From Rhizophagus irregularis (taxonomy: Eukaryota; Glomeromycota; Glomeromycetes; Glomerales; Glomeraceae): a DNA stretch of 64,000 nucleotides. This document shows positions 34,156 through 45,553 of this stretch, piece after piece. The translations under genes and the position numbers were made by a program. Each line of letters begins with the position of its first letter. Within the stretch, counting starts at the first letter, position 1. Under the pieces are notes generated by a model that saw nothing but the letters and a program-made list of their open reading frames with translations, was not told the origin of the DNA and searched no databases. The DNA lies in contig NC_089430.1 of NCBI RefSeq assembly GCF_026210795.1, positions 558,001-622,000 on the forward strand, in the 5' to 3' direction.

Positions 34156-34931
34156 AGACTTGATAATATTTTTCCATTCTTCTTCCAAAATAGGAGACAT
34201 GACTGAGTTATATAAAGACGAGTCAATATCAGAAATAGGAGTATAGTCTCTTTGCCAGCGTGAAGGAAATGAATCTATGTAATAATATTGAATCAAAGGA
34301 GGAGTAATGACCGATTGGAAATGTTTGATAGCAGCTTGTTTAATATCTGAAGGATCAGTAAGTAGAGTAGGTTTGGAGTCAATTACAACCAAAACTCTAT
34401 CAAGAACGATAGAGCGATGTTCTACTAACAGGGCTGAAGAAATGAAAGAGCCCAGTGACATAGAGAAATGTTCATCTTTAAGAGCAGTTTAATACTCAAT
34501 AGAGTCTGTACGATGTTAATGAAATTGTGTAGAGAGATAAGCGGAGACCAAAGCTTTTTGTGAATGCAAAAATTTAACAAAAGCAGGAAGTGGTGTTGTA
34601 CTATAAATAGGTATAGTATAATCTTTTAAAAGGAATTTAAGAAGAGTTAATTGTATAGGCAGAGAATTAATCATTTGTGAAATTTGAGCAGGTCGACTAG
34701 GCCAAGACGTGGTCAATTTGAACAATAATTTATCCAAGAATTTGTTGATAGCAATAAGCATTGTAAGCTCAGGAGGATATTTATGGTGATGAGTATTGGA
34801 TACATGTTGAAATGGTAAAGAATCAATGGCACCACTAAGAATAGAATGTTTAAGAGCGTGTCAAAGTTTGTCCAAAGGAAGAGCAGAGAGTGAAGATATG
34901 GAAGGATGGTGTGTAGCCAGATACAACTCAA
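34156..34931 (-). pseudogene. LINE ORF, upstream part, split by copy I
   Basis: Minus-strand frames read SWPSRPAQISQMINSLPIQL, then SMSLGSFISSALLVEHRSIV, then SDIKQAAIKHFQSVITPP, then SPILEEEWKNIIKS at the border. The order and the terminal EEEW..II are those of the linker between endonuclease and RT in non-LTR elements. It continues at 24709. A stop near 34490 and a frame change show decay. It occupies most of the 1-kb spacer between copies I and II. Confidence 0.75.
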
Positions 34932-34949
34932 GACGCGAGTTTACTTCAT

Positions 34950-35152
34950 TGGAAAATGTATCAGTCAGTGGTCATTTCATTTCTCTTATAATTACTAATA
35001 AATAGTAATTTTTTGTATTTATATTAACATAAATTTTCTTAAGTTATATATTATAAAAACTTTATATATTTTTGTTCTTTAGGAACTATTTTACTTATTT
35101 AAATACCTTTTTTTTAAATATAATACTTTTATAAAAAATTTATGTTGAGCTA
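34950..35152. other. Spacer between LINE and copy II
   Basis: Plain AT-rich sequence. It is not LINE-like, so copy II does not share the left flank of copy I beyond the transposon terminus. Confidence 0.5.
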
Positions 35153-35827
35153 ACTTTACAGAAACCTTGAATTTTTAAACAATACCGAATTGATATAATA
35201 ATGATGTTAAATAAATATCGTGGTGATATCGATTTGCAAATGATATCATTATGATATCGCAATGATATCATTTCAATATTAATTCAATATATCGAAATGA
35301 TATCGTAAAGATATTTGTTTGAAAAAATATCAGATCGATATCATTTCGATATTGTTATAACAACAATGAATTTTTTGAAAAATGGGAAGTAAATACGATA
35401 TTAATATGATATCGTTCCAACATTAATTCAATATCAATATGATATCGTAAAGATATCACTTTATAATTATCTAATCAACATCATAATGATATTGACGAAA
35501 CATCAAATCAATATCATATTGATATTTCGATATTGTTATAACAATAATGAAAAATAGAAAGTAAATACGATATTAATATGATATCGTTTTGATATAACGA
35601 AACGATATCATTTTGATATTGTTATAACAATAATGATTTTTTTTTTAATAAATGCAATATCAATATAATATTATTTTAATATTAATTCAGTATCAAAATA
35701 ATATCAAAATGATATTATCTATAAATATTGAATTTACCTTTAAAAATATCAAATCAATTAAATATCGTTAAATTCAATTTTATAATATTTTAATAATTTG
35801 TAATCTAATTTAAAAGTTAATTTCAAT

Positions 35828-37265
35828 TGATATAGCTGATAAATTAGCAAAGAAAGGCCAATGTGGAAACAATTTATTCAGGAATAATGTAGATTTTATT
35901 AATAATATAATATCTTACTTTCCTGTTTTTATAGATAATCCTATTGAAGTTAATATTAAAAGATTCATTTTGAAAATATCAGCTACAGGTGAAGCTACTG
36001 AATGGTCATTATTAAAAAATAATCAGGAATTATGTTATGGGAATGTTAATCAGATAGACTGGAAAGTTACTTGGCTTATTTTCCATTATTGCAAGGGATT
36101 TCACTGCATTAGCATGCGACTTAACTATTTATGGACTTTTATAGCAAAATTATTTCACAAAATCCTTCCTTTAGGATCTATTCTAGCAATTAGAAAACCA
36201 AGACTCTACAAGGAAATGAAATGTATTATGAAGTGTAATAAAAAAGAAAATTGGAATCATTTATTTGAATGTCAGGCATATGAGGTGGCTTGGAAAAAAA
36301 TATTGGAGATTACAACAAAAGAATCTATAATTATATGCTTGAAACAAAAACAAATTAGAGGACAAGGTGAAGATTTTATTAAAAAAGTATTACAAAATAT
36401 ATTAGGAGTTACAGCAAAATCAGAAAAATTTCAAAAGTTTCAACAGTTGGCATTAGAAGTGAAAGTTGAAACTCTTTTAACAACAAAATTACAAAAAGAT
36501 TTTAAAATATCTCTTACAGAGGCACAGACACTTATGGCTAATATTTTAATTAGATTTATCTTAGCATTTAAAGAATTAATATGGAAACCAAGATGTGAAC
36601 AAGTTATTTTATGGGAAAAAAGAAGAGGCATTTCCAGGACAGATAAAATTACTTCAGAATCCAAGGGAAAGGACAATTCAAATCAACCTTCAGAATCCAA
36701 AGTAAAAGATAATTCAAATAAACTTTCAAATAAAGTCAAAAATCTACAAACAGGAAAAATAGATCAATTACAGAGGTCAGTCTCCTTGGTAAAGAAATCA
36801 ATGGATACCTTTGTAAGGAAATACATATGTGAGGATTGGATTCCAATAAAAAAGAAAGTTGATAAGGTTACATTATACATGAGCAAGAAATTACTGGATT
36901 GATAGTTCCAAAATAATATTCTTATTCTGTTCTCAATTATATTTATAATTTCAGATATATATTCTATTACTAATTTTATTTTATTAATATTTTTATTTTT
37001 ATATTTATTTTTGTTTTTATTTTTGTATTTGTTGGTGTTTATTATTTTTATTTTAATTATTATGTTTATAGTTTATAGTAGGTTATTTTGGTTTGCTTTT
37101 AATTACTTTTATTCTTAATTCTACTAGTAGTATAACATCTAATGTTTGATCGGACTGGCCTGGTGCTGGAAGTATCATTCATAGAATATTTGTGATTATT
37201 ATGTAATCCGAATATATTCTAATAAAATGGTACATGATTCAACATTTAAAAAAAAAAAAAAAAAA
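35828..37265 (+). mobile_element. 5'-truncated LINE insertion with poly(A) tail
   Basis: Flanked by AAAAGTTAATTTCAAT on both sides (35812-35827 and 37266-37281) and ending in about 20 A residues (37248-37269), the signature of target-primed reverse transcription. The empty site is preserved in copy I (near 33270-33290, as the reverse complement). It carries the 3' end of the LINE ORF. Confidence 0.9.
35829..36902 (+). CDS. LINE ORF C-terminus: end of RNase H plus zinc-knuckle-like region
   Basis: Open without stops for 357 codons but lacking any start, because the insertion is 5'-truncated. It begins DIADKLAKKGQCG, the last helix of an RNase H domain (the D..AD.LAKKG pattern). Further on CIMKCNKKENWNHLFECQ has the C-C-H-C spacing found at the C-termini of non-LTR retrotransposon proteins. 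A Lys/Ser-rich, coiled-coil-like tail follows. No RT or endonuclease part is present here, so it is not autonomous. The open frame suggests a recent insertion. Confidence 0.8.
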   Translation, partial: DIADKLAKKGQCGNNLFRNNVDFINNIISYFPVFIDNPIEVNIKRFILKISATGEATEWSLLKNNQELCYGNVNQIDWKVTWLIFHYCKGFHCISMRLNYLWTFIAKLFHKILPLGSILAIRKPRLYKEMKCIMKCNKKENWNHLFECQAYEVAWKKILEITTKESIIICLKQKQIRGQGEDFIKKVLQNILGVTAKSEKFQKFQQLALEVKVETLLTTKLQKDFKISLTEAQTLMANILIRFILAFKELIWKPRCEQVILWEKRRGISRTDKITSESKGKDNSNQPSESKVKDNSNKLSNKVKNLQTGKIDQLQRSVSLVKKSMDTFVRKYICEDWIPIKKKVDKVTLYMSKKLLD

Positions 37266-37522
37266 AAAAGTTAATTTCAATAGATTTAAGTTACCAGTTA
37301 TTTATTACAATAACAATTTTAATTACAGATAAAGTATACATTAGTTTAAATATTATATAACAGATAAAAAAAATATCAATAAATCTATAATAAACTAATT
37401 CAATAAATTAGAATTATGAGTTAAATTGGTGATGTAAGTCAAAACATTATGCCTTAATACTCCAGAATCATAACTCATCAACCCAAAGTTGAGGATTAAC
37501 CGGGTACCTTGCTTTAGATTCA

Positions 37523-37768
37523 GTGACACTGCCCAAGTTGGATGGGATGTCACAGGTATGCTTTAAGAAGACTCGCTATAACTCTATTGCAAAAAGGATA
37601 AGTATATTCAAAAACACCAGACATAAATTCACCTCAGAAGTTTGGCGGAAAACCCCTGTAAACAACTGCAGTTTCATCATTACCAAAATCATTGAACTTA
37701 GGGATACAATGAAAAAGTTCATGAGAATGACGGCTTTAAAAAAAAAATACAAATATATTCACTGGTAA
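37523..37768 (+). CDS. Conserved ORF of the giant transposon, copy II, cut by a MITE
   Basis: Same protein as at 32709-33014 and 59574-59894 (ISIFKNTRHKFTSEVW, NCSFIITKIIELRDTMKKFM). The 279-bp MITE at 37760 interrupts it after KYKYI. The rest of the frame (FDNSPLFFGLEFSYDCIIVV) continues at 38042. Confidence 0.45.
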   Translation: MTLPKLDGMSQVCFKKTRYNSIAKRISIFKNTRHKFTSEVWRKTPVNNCSFIITKIIELRDTMKKFMRMTALKKKYKYIHW

Positions 37769-38038
37769 AAAAATGGTCTATCCTACACATATCCTACACA
37801 TATCTTACATATATCGGGTACTCAAAATGTAGAAAATCATACACAAATAATACACATATCATATACATATCAGGTACTTATATATATAGTATACCTATCA
37901 GGTACCTGATATATGTATGATATATATATTAGTACCTGATATGTGTATGATATGTGTATTATTTGTGTATGATTTTCTACATTTTGAGTACCTAATATAT
38001 GTAAGATATGTGTAGGATAAATCATTTTTTTACCAGTG
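37760..38038. mobile_element. 279-bp CACTG MITE, copy A
   Basis: Near-palindromic. It begins CACTGGTAAAAAAATGG and ends as its reverse complement, with long arms containing TATCCTACACATATC and GATTTTCTACATTTTGAGTA. Target ATT is duplicated (37757-37759 and 38039-38041), and the uninterrupted site is visible in copies I (32780) and III (59660). A CACT(A/G) end with a 3-bp duplication is the CACTA/CMC pattern. Confidence 0.9.
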
Positions 38039-38041
38039 ATT

Positions 38042-39290
38042 CTCAACTTTGACAATTCACCCTTATTCTTTGGCCTGGAATTCTCATATGACTGCATTAT
38101 TGTTGTTTGTAATTTGATCCATTGAATCCACCATAAATTGCCTGGCAAAGCGAACTTTTATTAGACAACCATAGCTTCATCAACAAACGTTGCAATGTGT
38201 TTGGATGAATGACATCCTGTTTAATAAATTTTAAATGGGTAAACGTGGACCTAAAACCCATTAAAGATAGGCTGCAAGAAGTGCAAAGCAACCTACCAAC
38301 CCACGAGTGGGTCTAAAGGTTAGGGAATAAAATATATGCCAAACACACACAAGTTGGTATGGAGTTAAAGTCTTACAAACTAAAAATTATTTTTGCCACT
38401 TAATTCTCCAATAATCAATGTTATAAAAAAGTTACTTACGACTTAAGCCTACTTAATTATATATAAAACGACACTTTGAACAGATAGAGCTCATGATATA
38501 TGAGAATATCCCATCATGCCTATTTTAACTCTTGATTAAAGGATTTTTGTTGCGTTAATTATATAAGCTTTACGCCTATATAACATAAGCTTACACCTAT
38601 ATAATTCAAGTCCGCCTTTTCCTATAACACACTATATATGCATGACAGCAAACGGTATAGGAGGCAGACTCTACTTTCAGAAAGAAAGTTTTTTTTTTCA
38701 AAAAAAAACGTACAAATAAATAGCGGTTAAATAAAATGGTGGTTGAATTGACTTTTTAGGAATTAATAGGTCTTATACGTGATCATTTAATATACGCGAT
38801 CATTTAATTACGCGATCATTTAATCAGACAATTTTATAAATTTGGTATTATACGAACTTGATCAACCAATAATTGTTTAGGTAATACATGGATGAGTTCT
38901 TTATAGGTGGATATTACTCAAAATAGAGCCAAATTAACTTTACACAGTTTATACAGATAATTGATTACTTAATGGTAATAACACAACAAGTTAAAGAAAT
39001 TCAAATATGATTGAATCTCAACAGATATTCAAAACTTTTAAAACTTTATGTGATTTTTCGATTGAAGCTAATTATTATTAAAGTCTATACCATTAAAAGA
39101 ATAATAATTAAATAAACTAAAAAGAAATACTCAATAAAACTCAATTTTATTTTTTTATTAAAATTTTATAAAATCATTTATTAATGATTTTTCTTCGTCA
39201 TATAATTTTATAAGAACGCACCTAAATCTATAATTTAATTTTATTAATATATTATTATCAAAAGCGTAATGTGCGAAATAAATAAAATAA
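38042..39290. other. Region between conserved ORF and KRK gene, copy II
   Basis: Highly similar (reversed) to 58395-59650 in copy III and, for its first 900 bp, to 31925-32780 in copy I. It contains inverted GCTTTACGCCTATATAAC and GTTATATAGG-type motifs, and CCAACCCACGAGTGGGTC, a hairpin. Minus-strand frames (38097-38291, 37870-38148) are open but overlap and are not consistent among copies. Confidence 0.45.
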
Positions 39291-39295
39291 CTTAC

Positions 39296-40494
39296 TTGTT
39301 TTAGGGTATTTACTATATCACTTCTACTTCAGGAAGGGATAATTAAATTTTTAGTCATAGTATACAACTCCTTTATACCAGATAAGTTTTTACCATCCCA
39401 AGAAACGCGGATGGCTTCTTTAACAAACTCAACTAACATATCAGTTCCTCCATTATTTGTTAATTCCAAAATATTGACAGCTGCGAGTTGACGGTTTAAA
39501 AGTTTTTGCATTACGTTTTCATCAAAGTATTCTTTAATTTCTTTTTGTGAAAGATTTCCAGTCGTACCCCTATAATTAATTAATTAATAATTATACAAAT
39601 AGCACTATTTTGTTGACTATAAAACAATGAAATAAATAAATACCTGCTCTTTCTTATTTTTTTGTATTCCTCCACTAAATTTAGAATATTTTGGTTGAAT
39701 TTATTTTGAAAGTCAATTAAAGATTTACGAGTTTTTTTTAAATAGCTTCTGGCTTCACTAGTATAAATTTTAAACTGAAAAATTTTCACAACCAAATCAT
39801 CGAGTGCTTCACTACTCGGATTCCTCGCTCGTAAAAATAAGCACTTTACCAACTCATCCCAGAGTCGTATTTTATCCTAAAATATTATGAGATACGTTAT
39901 TTAAAGATTTAGACATAATAAATGTTACCATATTGTATTAATACTAACTTCAGTATTCTTTGAACTAATGACATAAGATGATTCATTCATCTCATTTGCT
40001 AATCGTAAAATGTCTGGATTTTTTAGAAGCCAGTTACATATATCTAATTTTTTACAAAACTGAAATGGATCCAGAACTGTTTTAGCCGCACCTAACTTGT
40101 CATTATCATTATCATCATCTTCATCTTCTTCATCTTCTTCATCTTCATCTTCACTTTTATTCCTTACATCATCTTCTACTATTACTTCTTTTTCTATATA
40201 ATATATCATTTCAATTATTTCAATTAAAATTAATAGAATAATATCAAAGAGCTAAAGCCTATATAATTAATATTTACCTAATAATAATTGATTAGTTTCT
40301 TCGATATTCATTTCTCTCCTCTTTTTCGTTAAAGTCCTTGGATTTTTTTTCGTTCCTATCATACATATTTTTGGTATTTTACTATTTATTTTCCTTACAT
40401 ATAAGCAAAAAATATAATTATATTTACAAAAAGTTATATAAATACCTGTTTCAACTTCTACTTGATTATTATAAACTGCTTTACGTTTAGACAT
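39296..40494 (-). pseudogene. Acidic/basic KRK protein, copy II
   Basis: Minus-strand homologue of 57195-58391. It starts MSKRKAVYNNQVEVET, then exons with TLTKKRREMNIEETNQLLL, an acidic stretch (EDEEDEEDEDDDNDNDKL), DICNWLLKNPDILRLANEMN, then LWDELVKCLFLRARNPSSEA, RKSLIDFQNKFNQNILNLVE, and VNILELTNNGGTDMLVEFVK. It keeps the exon where copy III has lost a base (EEYKKIRKSR). A TGA at 39329-39331 stands where copy III has CGA (Arg), so the last exon is broken. Four introns with GT-AG borders are inferred from the comparison. Function unknown. Confidence 0.7.
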
Positions 40495-40769
40495 AATATA
40501 AAATATTAGTGAAAAAAAATATAGAAAAATTCGATTAAGAAAAATAAGTGAAAAAAAAGTAAAATAAATATGTTTACCGAATTAAAGTTCTTTATATTAA
40601 TTTTGAAACCGGACATTCTCATCTCGCGAGATCACACATTCACACAGTACATAATGTATGTATTCCAATTTTATACTGTAATCATAATTCTAAATTCTAA
40701 TAACTGAGTTCTCGTGTTCCATCTCCTATTTTTTGATCCAATGTCTCATTTTTGAAGAATGTTACATAA

Positions 40770-42186
40770 CCCTATGAAAAAAGTCTGTGTGATTTTTGTT
40801 GAAAAATCATTCAATTAAATTCACTACGATTTCTGTATATTTGACCATACAATAATTGTGCTAAAAATTGCAATAAATCACACAATTATTGCATGGTAAT
40901 TCATTCAATAATTATCCTATTTTTGACCTGAATTTATACAATTATTGTGTGATTTCTGAGCCAAATTTTAGGCCATATTTTAGGAATTATAGGTTAAATT
41001 TTACAGTAATAACAGGCAATTTATAAAGTGAAATTATGAATTTTTATTGACTTAAAATATAAAAAATATACACAATATTTTATAAATAAAATACTAAATT
41101 TAATATAATCATAAATATAAAAATTTGTAAGAAAATAAAATAAAATAAAGTATGTTAATAACATGAAAGTAAATTAGTAGTATCAAAGAAGAAAGTAAAT
41201 TATTAGTGTAAGTAAATTATTAGTATTAAATAAATAAAAAAGTATGAAGTTAGTGAAGAAAGCAAATTAGTAGTGTTAAAAAGTAAATTATTAGTGTTAG
41301 TAATAAAAAAGTATGAAGTTAGTGAAGAAAGCAAATTAGTGTGTTAAAAAGTAAATTATTAGTGTTAGTAATAAAAAAAAAGTATGAAGTTAGTGAAGAA
41401 AGCAAGTTAGTAACATTAAAATGTAAAAAGTTAGGAAAATAAAAAGATAAAGAACACAAGTTTTTCTTACCTGATATTTTAAAAGAAAGTTGAAGAAAAG
41501 TTAAAAGGTTAAAAAAACATAAACAAAAACATTTCGTGTCATCATATTTATTTTGACGATCAGATCACGTGATCAACATATATAATTTAAGAGTTAATTT
41601 TTACCACATAATTCTGGCCAAATTATAATTCCAGTCAGAACTAATTGTGTAACCTAATAAAAAGTTTTTGACTTTTTTTTAGTTACAAGATAATACAAAA
41701 ATTTCACCAATGGGTCTGAAAGATGCCCGTTTATAAGCAAATATGCAGTTGAAATTTGTGTAACCTTACTGCATAAATCACTTTACTTAGGAAAATCTAT
41801 TTGTAATGGTTAAAAGTGGTCTATTTGACCCTAAAAGTGGTCAAATGTAACCATACAGGTAAGATGGAAAGTAGTATAGTAGGATAACTCAAAAATTGAT
41901 TTCTGTATCCTAAATTTAAGTCTATTTTCAAGTTGTACAATAATCACAATTTTTATTGTACAAAAATTGAATGTTTTCTGTATCCTAAATTTAAGTTGTA
42001 TAAAGATCACACAAAAATTGAACATTTTCTATATTCTAAATTTAAGTTGTACAAAAATTGCATACTTTTAATATGCTTTGAAAAACTTCATAGCTATTTT
42101 TATCCAAAAATCTGCAATAATTGTACAATTTCCACACGGACTTGAACAAATATCGTACAAAAATTGGATGATTTTTTTTCATAGGG
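40770..42186. mobile_element. 1417-bp CCCTATGA element with TAA target duplication
   Basis: Termini CCCTATGAAAAAAG and (reverse complement) CCCTATGAAAAAAAATC, flanked by TAA on both sides (40767-40769, 42187-42189). Copy III has the empty site near 56920-56935 (TGTAGC preceded by CCATTGTTA), proving a clean insertion. TAA is the preferred PIF/Harbinger target. The interior has a tandem of about 70 bp (41150-41420, GTATGAAGTTAGTGAAGAAA) and subterminal repeats of TGTACAAAAATTGA and TATCCTAAATTTAAG. No transposase; a 70-codon frame at 41933 is composition noise. Confidence 0.88.
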
Positions 42187-42189
42187 TAA

Positions 42190-43030
42190 CAATGGAATTT
42201 ATTATCTATTGTCAAAATATAAAATGACTATCATAAGATAAAAATAAATGTTATGAATTTCTGTTTAAAGAAATGAATGATGAAACAATAATGTTAAACT
42301 TCCTTTTACGATTAAGCACAGCCTTTTACAGCCACAATTGCTATATTATTCTGATACTGTACGACATATCAACTCGCATGGTCAAAGAAAAAATCAAAAT
42401 TTAATGATATCGGTATTATTTATGTTTCACAATTAAACATAAGTAAGGGTTAATATTATAATATTAATATAATTGGCATGTACAAATGTAGTTAGATTAT
42501 TATATCCAGCGAATTTAATCGTTTCGAAACTCGTCGAACTCGAGTTGAATTTGAGTTTGAATTTGCGTTGATGAAATTGTTAATTTTTGTTAGATTTGAC
42601 TTGATTAAATATGATTTAATTTTACAATTAGAAAAAATAAACTAAACGATTAAAATTGTAAATAAAAAATAGTATAATAAATTCATAATATCTAGTGAAA
42701 TAAATTAGTTCGTGTGAACTCAAATTGAACACAAGTTGAACTCATATTTGATGCGATTGAATTCGTTCGATATTTTAGATAATAACTTATTATTTGTAAT
42801 TGTCTGATATAAATATATTGCAAGGGCATCTTAATCTTATTGCCTGCATATATTATTTTTAATTTTTAAATAAAAAAAAAATTTATTTTTGCAGATATCT
42901 TAAACATATTACTTGCATATATTATTTTGAATGTTAACTAAAATAAACAGAATTTCAAACTAGAGAAAATATTTATAAGAGAAGTATACGTCTTTTTTTT
43001 AAAAAAAATAATCATTTCTCAACAAATTTT
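42190..43030. other. Intergenic part of the giant transposon, copy II
   Basis: Matches 56085-56915 in reverse. It contains clustered TTTGAGTTCGAATTTGA-like phrases around 42535-42760 that form imperfect inverted repeats, possibly regulatory for the divergent KRK and Myb genes. No coding frame. Confidence 0.45.
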
Positions 43031-43034
43031 AATC

Positions 43035-43631
43035 ATGCCTATAGAATGGACCCGTGTGGCTACTGACCATTTGATAAGACAAAGAAGGTAAAATAAAATA
43101 TCTTTCTAGATGTCTTCTTTCTTTTATGTTACTTATATTATTCTTTTATCTAATAATTCAATAAATAACAATAATGTAAAGACGTGGTAATGAGCGCTAC
43201 CACGATATGGATGGTAGAAGTAGGGTCTCCTTCTGGGAGACAACTGCAAGACGACTCTACCAGGACCTACGATTTCGTTGCTCTGCAAGACAGTGTGAGC
43301 AACGATTCTGAAATTTAATTCGGAATTTCAATGTTAGTAAAGCAATAATAAAATAAAGATAATAAAAAAAAATGTATTAACTGTGTTGATATTTTTAGGA
43401 TTTTGTTAAGTGGAGAAATGGAGGAAGTAGAAGTCGCTGGACCAGAACAGGCCAGCGTTACTATCAGTCTTTCAGAAGCAGATTCTGGGAGCAGCCCGGT
43501 AATTATTAGAGTTCTTTTAATTAATTCTTATATTTATTTATATTAAATTTATTTTATTTACATTATTAGAAACACAGTATAGTAGGAGATGCCAACGTAA
43601 CAGGAGGCACCTACGGTGACTTCGAGCTTGA
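43035..43631 (+). pseudogene. Arg-rich Myb/SANT-like protein, copy II
   Basis: Exons 43035-43087, 43182-43332, 43399-43498, 43570-43631; GT-AG introns and consistent phases. It starts MPIEWTRVATDHLIRQRR; then SFWETTARRLYQDLRFRC and ARQCEQRF; exon 3 FVKWRNGG ... YYQSFRSRFWEQP; exon 4 an Arg-rich tail. Trp spacing, ARQC and KW fit a Myb/SANT-like domain; such proteins bind DNA and in some DNA transposons act with the transposase. An in-frame TGA (43309-43311) where the family has Trp is shared with copy III. A second TGA (43617-43619) is private: copy III has CGA. The original stop would be 43629-43631. All exon borders are preserved, so decay is recent. Confidence 0.75.
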
Positions 43632-43726
43632 GATTAATTTATATTTTTTTTTTATTTTATATTTTTTTTATTTTATATTTTTTTTTATTTTATATTTTTT
43701 ATTTTTATGTTTTATTTTTATGTTTT

Positions 43727-45246
43727 CCCTATAAGAAATCTGTATATGGAATGGATACGTTTTGTATACATTTTATGTACATTTCTATAGATTCCGTATA
43801 CAAATTCCGTATATTTAATAAGAAATTTATTTTTGAACATTTTTTTAAAAAACTAACGTATACAAAATGTATACGGAAAAAATCAATAATGCGGAATGTA
43901 TACGGAATTTTTAAGCTTAATATTTTAGAAAATAATTTTACAATCATTACACGTGATCACGTGATTGTTTATTGTTTTGTTATGATACGTTTTTTTGTTT
44001 TTTATATAAACCCTTAACAATTACTTTGATCTTCCTTTTGGTCTTTCCTTTCTTTTGTCTTTTGTTATTTTGTTTTTTTTTTTATATTTTAAAAAATTTT
44101 TCTTTCTTCTTTCTTCGTCACCTCCCTTTAAAAAGAGATTTTTTTTTCGTCACTCCTTTAAAAAATTTTTTTTCATCACTCTCCTTTAAAAAAAAAATTT
44201 TTTTTCGTCACTCCTTTAAAAAAATTTTTTTTTTGACTTTATTTTTTTTATTCCCCACTCACCACTCTTTCCTTTTTTTTTTAAAAAAAAAATTTTCTTT
44301 CTATTCTTTATAAAAAATTTTTTATTTTTCTAACATTGACATCCTCCCTTTTTTTTTAAAAAAAAATTTTTTTAACTTTCCTAACTTTGTCACCCCTCTT
44401 TTTAAAGAAAAATATTTTTTGATTTGTTCTTTTATTCCCTACTCACTACCCTTTCTTTTTTATTTATATTATCTCTTTTTTTTCATAGGCCAACAGATTT
44501 TTTTTGAAAGTTTCTTTTTTCTTTTTTTGTAAATTAGTTTGGGAGTCCTTTTCTTTTTGTAGGATGGTACAGGATTTTTTTTCTTTTTTAGGTCAGTTCA
44601 TATTTTCTTTTTTCTTTGTAAGTTTGGTTCAGATTCTGGATTTTTTTCTTGTAAGTTGTTTTGGTTTCTTTTCATCAGATGTTTTATGATTCTTTTCTTT
44701 TATGTAGGTCAGACATTTTGGAGTTCTTTTTCTTTTTTGTAGGAATACTGACCCTTGGTGACTTGGACGATTGCAGATACTATATGAGGTGTTTTGGTTT
44801 CCGGTTAAGTTAAACATTCTCATGTTTCTTTTTTCTTTTTAGGTTTTTTGACTCTGAATGAACCTTAACATATTATAGATAATTTGGGTTGCAATAGGTG
44901 GTTTTGATAAGGAAGGGAATTTTAATAATGTATTTAATATATTTGTATTTGTTTAATTTTTAATTTATATTTAATTTAATAAAGTAGAATTAAATTTATG
45001 TAAATACAACTATAATAAACTGTAATATAATGGTAAATTCAGTAACAAATCGTATAAATTTCATGATAAAATCAGTGATCAAATCATGTAAATTCCATAT
45101 GAATCCCGTGTAAATTCCGTATCCAAACCATATTTTTAGTGATACGGAATTGTGCATTTTTCCGTATCCTTTCATGATACGTTATTTCTAAGGAAAAAAA
45201 ATTGTATAAAAACTTTATAAAAAACGTATCCGATTTTTTTATAGGA
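43727..45246 (+). mobile_element. CCCTATAA-terminus DNA transposon, copy 2
   Basis: Same family as 1670-3272 in opposite orientation, about 1520 bp. It begins CCCTATAAGAAATCTG and ends CGTATCCGATTTTTTTATAGG. It is inserted in the A/T-rich tail after the Myb gene of copy II and absent from copy III (55395-55490). The low-complexity target makes the duplication ambiguous (TTT is possible). Pyrimidine-rich internal frames are not credible genes. Confidence 0.82.
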
Positions 45247-45394
45247 TTTATTTTTATATATTTAATTTTATATTTTTTAATTTTATATTTTAATTTTATA
45301 TTTTCATATTTTTATATTTTAATTTTATATTTTTTAATTTTATATTTTTATATTTTTATATATTTTATTTTTAATTTTATAATTTTTATATTTT

Positions 45395-45535
45395 CCTTTT
45401 CCCTTTCATCTTCTCCCTTCCCTTCATCTTTTTCTTTCCCCTTTTCTTTGTTTTTTTCTTTCTCTTTTGTTTCCCCTTCCCTTCGTCTTTTTCTTTCCCC
45501 TTTTTCTTTCCCTTTCGTTTTTTCCCCCCGATCAA
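45395..45535. repeat. CCCTTTTCTTT-type pyrimidine tract, copy II
   Basis: Irregular repeats of CTTCATCTTTTTCTTTCCCC on the + strand, mirrored as purine repeats at 55140-55275 in copy III. Frames across it (45202, 45348) are composition artefacts. It separates the Myb and transposase genes. Confidence 0.8.
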
Positions 45536-45553
45536 TGTTGCTGCACCTCAACG

